Assembly: GCF_013378055.1 (NCBI RefSeq) | Contig: NZ_CP051130.1 | Span: 992,001 to 1,056,000, forward strand | DNA from: Parasphingopyxis sp. CP4 | Lineage (GTDB): Bacteria; Pseudomonadota; Alphaproteobacteria; Sphingomonadales; Sphingomonadaceae | Direction: 5' to 3' | DNA: 64,000 nt | Shown: one piece after another, positions 58,408 to 64,000 of the stretch | How the letters are laid out: each line of letters starts with the position of its first letter | Numbering within the stretch: position 1 is the first letter of the stretch | The notes under the pieces: model-generated | The model's input: the letters and a program-made list of their open reading frames with translations, nothing else | Told to the model about the DNA's origin: nothing | The model's database searches: none | Translations under genes and position numbers: made by a program

Positions 58408-59962
58408 CACCGCCGAGCCGGAGGACGATGCTCTCCTCCAGGTCCGCTATAAAGGGCTGCTGACCTTCGCCATCATGCTGGCGATGACGATGCAGATCAT
58501 CGACACCACGATCATCAACGTCGCACTGCCGCATATGCGCACGAGCCTCGGCGCGACGATCGATTCCATTGCCTGGGTGCTGACCAGCTACATCGTCGCG
58601 ACCGCGGTCGCTATCCCGATCACCGGCTGGCTGTCCGACCGGATCGGATCGCGCAACCTGTTCCTGGGCGCGGTCGCTTTCTTCATCGTGGCGTCGGTGC
58701 TGTGCGGTGCGGCGACGACACTGGAGCAGATGGTTCTGTTCCGCATCTTGCAGGGCATCGCCGCGGCCTTCATTGGCCCGATCTCGCAAACCGCGATGCT
58801 CGACATCAACCCCTCGCATAAACATGGCCAGGCAATGGCGATCTGGAGCCTGGGTGCGGTGCTCGGCCCGATCATCGGCCCGGTGATCGGTGGCTATATC
58901 ACCGAGAGCTATAGCTGGCGCTGGGTCTTCTATGTGAACGTACCGCTGGGCGGGCTGATCCTCGTATTGCTCTGGTTCCTGCTGCCGACCCGCAAGATCG
59001 ATCGGCGCGGCTTCGATCTGTTCGGCTTCTCGATGTTTGCGCTTGGCCTTGCAGCGCTGCAGCTCGTTCTCGACCGTGGCCAGACCCTGGACTGGCTCGA
59101 CAGCACCGAAATCTGGATCGGGATTGGTTGCATAATCATCGGCTTCTGGGTGTTCACCGTACATATGATCGGCGGCCGCAATACGCTGCTCTCACCGGCG
59201 ATATTCAGGGATCGCAACCTTGTCGCATCGCTGGTGAACCTGCTGCTTGTCGGCATTGTCGTCTTCGCGATCATGGCGCTGATCGCGCCCCTCCTCCAAG
59301 GCGTACTCAACTATCCGGTGATCACCGCCGGCCTGCTGCTCGCGCCCAGAGGCATCGGCGTGATCATCGCCATGGCACTGGCTGCGCGGCTGATGAACAT
59401 GATGGACGCGCGCATCCTGCTCGCGCTGGGTTGGGCGATCTGCGGCTGGTCCTGCTATATGATGATCGGCTGGTCGATCGAGATGGACTGGTGGCCGGTC
59501 TTCACGGTCGGCGTGATCCAGGGGCTCGGCATCGGCTTCATCTTCGTACCGCTGAACGTGATCGCCTTTGCGACGCTCCCGATCAGCCTCCGGCCGGAAG
59601 GCGCAGCGCTCATGAACCTCGCCCGCAATGTCGGTGCATCCCTCGGCATTTCGATCACGGCGAGTAACGTCGCGCGCGCGCAGCAGATCAGTCATGCCGA
59701 TCTCGGCGCCAATATCACGCCATCCACCCTACCCTCGCTCGGCCTCGAACGGCTTAACCTGCCCGCCGGCCAAGTCGCCATGCTGGTTGATGCCGAGATC
59801 AACCGCCAGGCGCTGATGATCGGTTATCTCAACAATTTCTGGCTTATCATGTGGGGCTGCATCATCGCCGTACCCGCCGCAATGCTGCTCAAAAAGATAC
59901 CCCCGACCGGAACGGCGACAGTCGACAAGGAACCGGACGGCGAATTGAAGCCAGCGGAGTAG
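58394..59962 (+). CDS. emrB: DHA2-family multidrug exporter EmrB-type
   Basis: The 522-residue proton-driven exporter has about fourteen membrane segments. Family motifs include TTIINVALPHM near the N-terminus, GWLSDRIGSRNLFLGAV (motif A), and LGPIIGPVIGGYITESYSWRW (motif C). With EmrA it expels hydrophobic drugs and uncouplers. The start overlaps emrA by 14 bp. A palindromic repeat follows 7 bp after its stop. No TolC or regulator gene is adjacent. Confidence 0.94.
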   Translation: MADNSTAEPEDDALLQVRYKGLLTFAIMLAMTMQIIDTTIINVALPHMRTSLGATIDSIAWVLTSYIVATAVAIPITGWLSDRIGSRNLFLGAVAFFIVASVLCGAATTLEQMVLFRILQGIAAAFIGPISQTAMLDINPSHKHGQAMAIWSLGAVLGPIIGPVIGGYITESYSWRWVFYVNVPLGGLILVLLWFLLPTRKIDRRGFDLFGFSMFALGLAALQLVLDRGQTLDWLDSTEIWIGIGCIIIGFWVFTVHMIGGRNTLLSPAIFRDRNLVASLVNLLLVGIVVFAIMALIAPLLQGVLNYPVITAGLLLAPRGIGVIIAMALAARLMNMMDARILLALGWAICGWSCYMMIGWSIEMDWWPVFTVGVIQGLGIGFIFVPLNVIAFATLPISLRPEGAALMNLARNVGASLGISITASNVARAQQISHADLGANITPSTLPSLGLERLNLPAGQVAMLVDAEINRQALMIGYLNNFWLIMWGCIIAVPAAMLLKKIPPTGTATVDKEPDGELKPAE

Positions 59963-59968
59963 CAGATT

Positions 59969-60063
59969 GTCATTGCGAGCGTAGCGAAGCAATCCAGAGC
60001 GGCAGGCAATAGCGTTTACGGCTCTGGATTGCCGCACCGGCTTTCGGCCGCCTCGCAATGACG
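59969..60063. repeat. Dispersed palindromic repeat, family 1 copy B
   Basis: This 95-bp copy begins GTCATTGCGAGCGTAGCGAAG and ends in CTCGCAATGACG. Inner arms AATCCAGAGC and GCTCTGGATT are exact complements. It is more symmetric than copy A at 54461-54555. It lies between the convergent emrB and asd genes, where it might also act as a transcription stop. Confidence 0.85.
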
Positions 60064-60073
60064 TAGCTTTCGA

Positions 60074-61102
60074 CTAAGCAGCCTTTTTCAGGTGCCGGCG
60101 ACCGAGCAGTTCGGCGATCTGGACCGCATTGAGCGCCGCGCCCTTGCGCAGATTGTCCGACACACACCACAAGCTCAGGCCGTTATCGACGGTGGGATCG
60201 TCGCGCACGCGGCTGATGAACGTTGCGCCATCGCCGACGCATTCGATCGGCGTGACATACCCGCCATCTTCGCGCTTATCGACGAGCATGATGCCCGGTG
60301 CCTCGCGCAGAATTGCCTGCGCGTCTTCGGCCGAGAGTTCATCCTCAAATTCGATATTCACCGCTTCGGCATGACCGACAAAGACCGGCACGCGAACACA
60401 GGTAGCGCTGAGCTTGATCTTCGGATCGAGGATCTTCTTCGTCTCGACCATCATCTTCCACTCTTCCTTGGTCGATCCATCTTCCAGGAAGACATCGATA
60501 TGCGGAATGACGTTGAATGCGATCTGCTTGGTGAATTTGTCTGCCTCGGCCGTATCGCCGACAAAAATGTCGCGCGATTGCTTGAACAGCTCATCCATGC
60601 CCGATTTCCCGGCACCGGACGTCGACTGATAGGTCGCCACGACGACGCGTTTGATCTTGGCGACATCGTGGAGCGGCTTCAGCGCCACAACGAGCTGCGC
60701 CGTCGAACAATTGGGATTGGCGATGATATTCTTCGCCCGATAGCCATCAATCGCCTCGGGATTTACCTCCGGTACGATCAGCGGAACATCCGGATCCATC
60801 CGGAAGAGCGAACTATTGTCGATGACCGTGCATCCGGCTTCGGCTGCCTTGGGGCCATATTCCTGAGCCGGTCCGGAACCCGCGGCAAACAGCGCAATAT
60901 CCCATTCGGAAAAATCGAAATGTTCGATGTTCTGGCATTTGAGCATGCGCTCGGTTTCGCCGAATTCGACTTCCATACCGTGCGAGCGCGACGATGCGAC
61001 CGCGGCAATTTCGTCTGCCGGAAACTCACGTTCGGCAAGACAGGCGAGCATTTCGCGCCCGACATTCCCCGTCGCTCCGACAACAGCAACCCGATAACCC
61101 AT
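60074..61102 (-). CDS. asd: Aspartate-semialdehyde dehydrogenase
   Basis: The 342-residue enzyme reduces aspartyl phosphate to the semialdehyde, feeding lysine, threonine, methionine and diaminopimelate synthesis. The NADP-binding GATGNVGREML is at the N-terminus, the catalytic Cys is in NIIANPNCSTAQL, and SGAGKSGMDELF is in the middle. I chose ATG 61102, preceded by AAGGAAG, over the longer frame from 61135. It is monocistronic and divergent from the esterase-like gene. Confidence 0.97.
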   Translation of the reverse strand: MGYRVAVVGATGNVGREMLACLAEREFPADEIAAVASSRSHGMEVEFGETERMLKCQNIEHFDFSEWDIALFAAGSGPAQEYGPKAAEAGCTVIDNSSLFRMDPDVPLIVPEVNPEAIDGYRAKNIIANPNCSTAQLVVALKPLHDVAKIKRVVVATYQSTSGAGKSGMDELFKQSRDIFVGDTAEADKFTKQIAFNVIPHIDVFLEDGSTKEEWKMMVETKKILDPKIKLSATCVRVPVFVGHAEAVNIEFEDELSAEDAQAILREAPGIMLVDKREDGGYVTPIECVGDGATFISRVRDDPTVDNGLSLWCVSDNLRKGAALNAVQIAELLGRRHLKKAA

Positions 61103-61226
61103 AATCCCAAACTTCCTTGTTAGCAGGCGCACCATTTAGGGTGTGTCCAACCATTCGCCAAGCCAGTCTTTTTATAGCCCGGACAAACTCCCCTTCTCTC
61201 TTGACCCGATCAGCCTTCCTTGCCTA

Positions 61227-61248
61227 CTGTATTATATAAATAATACAG
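61227..61248 (+). promoter_or_regulatory. Perfect inverted repeat (operator) before the esterase-like gene
   Basis: CTGTATTAT and its exact reverse complement ATAATACAG are separated by ATAA. TTGACC at 61201-61206 and TACTGT at 61225-61230 (18 apart) form a possible promoter whose -10 element overlaps the palindrome. It resembles operators of GntR-family YtrA-type regulators. The distance to the GTG start is 14 bp. Confidence 0.6.
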
Positions 61249-61262
61249 CGGGAGACGACTAC

Positions 61263-62498
61263 GTGCTCAAGGGACTTTCAATAGCTGCAATCCTTCTCGC
61301 CTCGACCACGGCCGGACACGCCCAATCTGAGACCGAACCCGATCCGCTGCGCGCAGCCGCCGAAGAAAATGTCCTTGAGATCACACGCAATGCAGATGGA
61401 TCCATATCCGGTGCCGGTTGGGATCAGCTGATTACCGATGGATCGGAAGCCCAATTCTTCCTGGTCGGCGAGCAGCATGCCACGGCCGATATCGGCGAAG
61501 TCTCACGCGCCCTGTATCGCGCGCTGGACCCGCAAGGTTATGACTATATGGCGATGGAAGTCGGGCCCTATGGCATGGCTTCAGCAGAAGCGATGCTGGC
61601 GGAAAGTCCGACGGCCCTGCGGGATTATATCGCAACCCCGGGAAACGGTCTTGTGATCCCCTTTCTCTTTTTCTCCGAAGATCTCGATATTGTCGAAGAT
61701 GCCGCGCGATTGTCTGATGCACCTTCGGAGATTTTCTGGGGCATCGATCAGGAGTTTATCGCTGGCGGGCCATTGCTTGCGGCCCGCTTGGCCGAACTCA
61801 GCCGCACCGATGCGCAACGCGCGGCAGTCGCGGACTTCACCAGCCTTGCCCAGACCAACCAGATGGCTGTCGGGATGACGCCGCCCGAAGAGTTCGCCGC
61901 ATTGCGATCCGCCTTTGATACCGGGCAAGACGCCGAGGCGCTCGAAATCGTTGAAGCGATACTGCTGACCAATGAAATCTACGCGCCATTCACCGGCCGT
62001 GGCGGGGCGATCTACTCCGCAAATCTCACCCGCGAAAACTATATGAAGGCCAATTTTCTGCGCGCATTTGAACGGGCCGAAGCGCGCGACGGCGAGGCTC
62101 CCCGCGTCTATTTCAAGTTCGGCGCCAGCCATATGATGCGCGGGCTGAGCAACACGAATGTGCCAGCGCTCGGCAACTTCCTTGTCGAGTGGGGGCGTAC
62201 GCGCGCCTTCCAGGTCGTCAATGTGATGATCGATTGTCTGGGCGGCGAAGCGCGCGATCCGAGGTCCGGCGAAACAACCCCGTGCGAATCCTATCTGCTT
62301 GAGGAAGATTCGCTGATCGGCAATGTTCTGGATGACAGGCCGCTCGCGTTGATTGATTTGCGGCCCCTGCGCCCACTCATCCGCCGATCTACTGAAATCG
62401 ACGCTGGATCACGCGCCCTGATCTTCGGCTTCGACTATTATCTGGCCATCCGCGATGTGCGGCCCGCGACATTGGTCGGCACTTCGGCAGGCGAATAG
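61263..62498 (+). CDS. Secreted erythromycin-esterase/TraB-superfamily-like protein
   Basis: The 411-residue product begins at a GTG (61263) after GGGAGA, with a signal peptide (LKGLSIAAILLASTTAGHAQ). LVGEQHATADIGEVSRALYR and MAMEVGP resemble the GExxH...E and catalytic acidic motifs of erythromycin-esterase-like proteins, and YFKFGASHMMRGL adds a conserved His. Substrate unknown; macrolide hydrolysis is not established for such relatives. A strong palindromic operator lies directly upstream. It converges with rplS, sharing a terminator. Confidence 0.65.
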   Translation: MLKGLSIAAILLASTTAGHAQSETEPDPLRAAAEENVLEITRNADGSISGAGWDQLITDGSEAQFFLVGEQHATADIGEVSRALYRALDPQGYDYMAMEVGPYGMASAEAMLAESPTALRDYIATPGNGLVIPFLFFSEDLDIVEDAARLSDAPSEIFWGIDQEFIAGGPLLAARLAELSRTDAQRAAVADFTSLAQTNQMAVGMTPPEEFAALRSAFDTGQDAEALEIVEAILLTNEIYAPFTGRGGAIYSANLTRENYMKANFLRAFERAEARDGEAPRVYFKFGASHMMRGLSNTNVPALGNFLVEWGRTRAFQVVNVMIDCLGGEARDPRSGETTPCESYLLEEDSLIGNVLDDRPLALIDLRPLRPLIRRSTEIDAGSRALIFGFDYYLAIRDVRPATLVGTSAGE

Positions 62499-62519
62499 GG
62501 CCTGCGCTCGGCCCAAAGA

Positions 62520-62549
62520 AAAAGGGCCGCTCAATCGAGCGACCCTTTT
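62520..62549. terminator. Bidirectional intrinsic terminator
   Basis: AAAAGGG-C-CGCTC and GAGCG-A-CCCTTTT pair around AATC, with T-runs on both strands. It lies 22 bp past the esterase-like gene stop and 24 bp past the rplS stop, and serves both convergent units. Confidence 0.85.
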
Positions 62550-62572
62550 GCTGTCTTGCAAGACGGAGCGAC

Positions 62573-62992
62573 TTAGCTTTCAGCGGTTTCCGCTGCTTCA
62601 GGCGCTTCGGTCTTGATCGTTTCTTTCTCGCGATCGTCACGGGCTTCGGCGATACGCGCGCTCTTACCGGTGCGACCACGCAGATAGTAAAGCTTGGCGC
62701 GACGCACGATGCCGCGCTTCAGCACGGTCACGCTGTCGACATTCGGGCTGTACAGCGGGAATACACGCTCAACGCCTTCGCCGAACGAGATTTTGCGAAC
62801 CGTGAAGCTCGATCCCATGCCGCGATTGGTACGCGCGATGCACACGCCTTCGAAATTCTGAATACGGGTTCGGGTGCCTTCGACAACCTTCACACCCACA
62901 CGAACAGTGTCGCCCGCTTTGAATTCGGGGAGCTTCTTGTCCGTCGTAATGCTCTCAATGGCTTCCGCCTCGAGCTGTTCGATGAGATTCAT
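62573..62992 (-). CDS. rplS: 50S ribosomal protein L19
   Basis: The 139-residue protein sits at the 30S-50S interface. [12 protein letters not shown] opens it, and the core block [43 protein letters not shown] and [17 protein letters not shown] is diagnostic. The acidic tail of about 25 residues ([17 protein letters not shown]) is longer than in E. coli, as in other sphingomonads. The start at 62992 follows trmD's stop by one base, with AAAGGA inside the trmD end. Confidence 0.98.
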   Translation of the reverse strand: MNLIEQLEAEAIESITTDKKLPEFKAGDTVRVGVKVVEGTRTRIQNFEGVCIARTNRGMGSSFTVRKISFGEGVERVFPLYSPNVDSVTVLKRGIVRRAKLYYLRGRTGKSARIAEARDDREKETIKTEAPEAAETAES

Positions 62993-62993
62993 C

Positions 62994-63737
62994 TCATTCG
63001 TCCTTTGCTTTATCGCGTTGCGCGCCAGAGGGCGACTGATCCGAAGCGCCAGAGTAGCGCTCCCAAAGATCCGGCCGCCGTGACCGTGTAATCGCTTCTG
63101 CCTGGCGTTTCCGCCACGAAGCGATTTTCGCATGATCCCCCGATCGCAACACTTCAGGGATCGTGCGCCCTTCCCATTCAACAGGCCGGGTATAGTGCGG
63201 ATATTCAAGAAGCCCCTGTTCGAAGCTTTCTTCATCACCGCTTGAAGCCGCGCCCATTACCCCGGGAAGCAGCCTTATGCAAGCGTCTAACAGCGCCAAA
63301 GCGCCGATTTCGCCACCAGAGAGCACATAATCGCCGATTGAGACCTCCTCAACCGGGCGCCCTTCGAAAATCCGCTCGTCAAAACCCTCAAAGCGCCCGC
63401 ACAGGATGGATACCCCGGAACCGGCTGAGAGCTCCCGCACCCGCGCTTGGGAGAGCGGCGTTCCGCGTGGTGACATCGCCAGTACCGGCGCATTCGGTTC
63501 GCGTTCCAACGCGGCATCGATTGCTGCGCCTAGCACATCCGCCTTCATCACCATGCCGGCACCGCCGCCTGCTGGTGTATCATCCACCGTATGATGCTTG
63601 TCAGTCGCGAAATCGCGGATTTGCAGGGTTTCGAGCGACCAAAGCCCCTCATCCCGCGCCCGCCCGGCAATCGAATGACCGAGCGGCCCGGGAAACATTT
63701 CCGGGTACAGGGTGAGGATGGTGGCGGCGAAGGTCAT
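62994..63737 (-). CDS. trmD: tRNA (guanine-N1)-methyltransferase TrmD
   Basis: The 247-residue SPOUT methyltransferase puts m1G at position 37 of tRNAs reading CNN codons. It shows [30 protein letters not shown] and the knot segment [20 protein letters not shown]. It overlaps rimM by four bases and directly precedes rplS, the usual rpsP-rimM-trmD-rplS order. Confidence 0.98.
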   Translation of the reverse strand: MTFAATILTLYPEMFPGPLGHSIAGRARDEGLWSLETLQIRDFATDKHHTVDDTPAGGGAGMVMKADVLGAAIDAALEREPNAPVLAMSPRGTPLSQARVRELSAGSGVSILCGRFEGFDERIFEGRPVEEVSIGDYVLSGGEIGALALLDACIRLLPGVMGAASSGDEESFEQGLLEYPHYTRPVEWEGRTIPEVLRSGDHAKIASWRKRQAEAITRSRRPDLWERYSGASDQSPSGAQRDKAKDE

Positions 63738-64000
63738 GGCAGGAAATCGTTATCCAGTATGATCTCAGTATCCGATGCGGTGATCGCCCGTATCGGTACC
63801 ATGAAATCGGATCCATCGGGCTGTTTGATCTCGATTATGTCACCGGCGCCGAAATTTTCGACATTGACCACTTCGCCGATCGGATCACCCTCTTCGCTGA
63901 CGCACGGCAGGCCCAACAGGTCCGCATGATAATATTCGCCCTCTTCCAAAGGCGGGAGGGCGGAGCGCGGAACTGTCAGCTCGGTACCGCGCAAGGCCTC
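63734..64000 (-). CDS. rimM: Ribosome maturation factor RimM (C-terminal part)
   Basis: The frame is open from the window edge to the TAA/TGA at 63734 and encodes the last 88 residues. [15 protein letters not shown] and [17 protein letters not shown] match the PRC-barrel domain of RimM, which assists 30S head assembly. The start lies outside the window. Its stop overlaps the trmD start by four bases. Confidence 0.93.
   Translation of the reverse strand, partial: EALRGTELTVPRSALPPLEEGEYYHADLLGLPCVSEEGDPIGEVVNVENFGAGDIIEIKQPDGSDFMVPIRAITASDTEIILDNDFLP

Noticed and set aside
60092-61123. Long plus-strand open frame (343 residues) opposite asd
   Set aside because: The minus-strand frame is a clear Asd with catalytic Cys motif; the antisense frame has no family features and arises from codon bias in GC-rich DNA.
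61227-61248. LexA (SOS) box
   Set aside because: The CTGT...ACAG ends are 14 bases apart instead of 8, and alphaproteobacterial LexA sites have a different direct-repeat form, so an SOS operator is not supported.
61263-62498. Macrolide resistance gene
   Set aside because: Similarity to erythromycin esterases is limited to general superfamily motifs; substrate cannot be claimed.

Overview
The window is a compact, gene-dense, GC-rich chromosomal segment, most likely from an alphaproteobacterium of the order Sphingomonadales. The grounds are gene order (GatB/YqeY-dnaG-rpoD; divL-tsaE-amgK-murU-addB-addA-trxA next to ahcY; rimM-trmD-rplS), a DivL-type histidine-kinase homologue with tyrosine at the phospho-acceptor site, AddAB instead of RecBCD, and palindromic intergenic repeats of a kind I recall from sphingomonad genomes. 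The species cannot be named from the sequence. There is no phage, IS element, CRISPR array or rRNA; one tRNA (Asn, GTT) is present.

Layout: (1) 1-5.4 kb: end of an unknown gene, GatB/YqeY, a lipoprotein, primase DnaG (TATAAT lies 6 bp before its ATG) and the housekeeping sigma factor RpoD. (2) 5.6-11.3 kb: a hypothetical gene, a MoxR-type AAA ATPase and its CoxE-like VWA partner separated by a DUF817 membrane protein and a secreted protein gene, the latter flanked by 107-bp direct repeats. (3) 11.2-18.2 kb: NamZ-like muramidase with a DOMON-like protein, tyrS, a MATE exporter, a PilZ protein and recG. (4) 18.3-26.1 kb: sdhE-mfd, an EAL protein with a degenerate GGDEF domain, moaA-nadK and tRNA-Asn. 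(5) 26.1-32.9 kb: a TPR/SLOG-like/class III cyclase fusion behind secA, then argJ and an inositol-monophosphatase-family gene. (6) 32.9-44.3 kb: a seven-gene minus-strand run divL-tsaE-amgK-murU-addB-addA-trxA that joins cell-cycle signalling, t6A synthesis, peptidoglycan sugar salvage, double-strand-break repair and thioredoxin. (7) 44.4-52.4 kb: a ZnuD-like TonB receptor, ahcY with a perfect 20-bp upstream palindrome, YqgE/AlgH, a TPR membrane protein, a small lipoprotein, a 1-Cys peroxiredoxin, AMP nucleosidase and a Lys/Ala-rich 11-mer repeat protein. (8) 52.5-60.1 kb: an M2 metallopeptidase, a cluster of three palindromic repeats, a four-gene glutathione-linked operon (kappa-GST/HCCA isomerase-like, two GFA proteins, an alpha/beta hydrolase) divergent from an EmrAB-type efflux pair. 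(9) 60.1-64 kb: asd divergent from an erythromycin-esterase-like secreted protein with a strong palindromic operator, then rplS, trmD and the end of rimM.

Most genes are core housekeeping. Translational coupling through ATGA or similar overlaps is common and fixes many starts. MurNAc salvage is represented by NamZ, AmgK and MurU, which lie in two separate places. No single island looks like an obvious new defence or mobile system. The most unusual items are the TPR-SLOG-cyclase protein with altered substrate residues, the direct repeats around the secreted-protein gene, the palindromes upstream of ahcY, the TonB receptor and the esterase-like gene, and terminator-like and palindromic intergenic structures. 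All family assignments come from reading motifs by eye; no database search was run.
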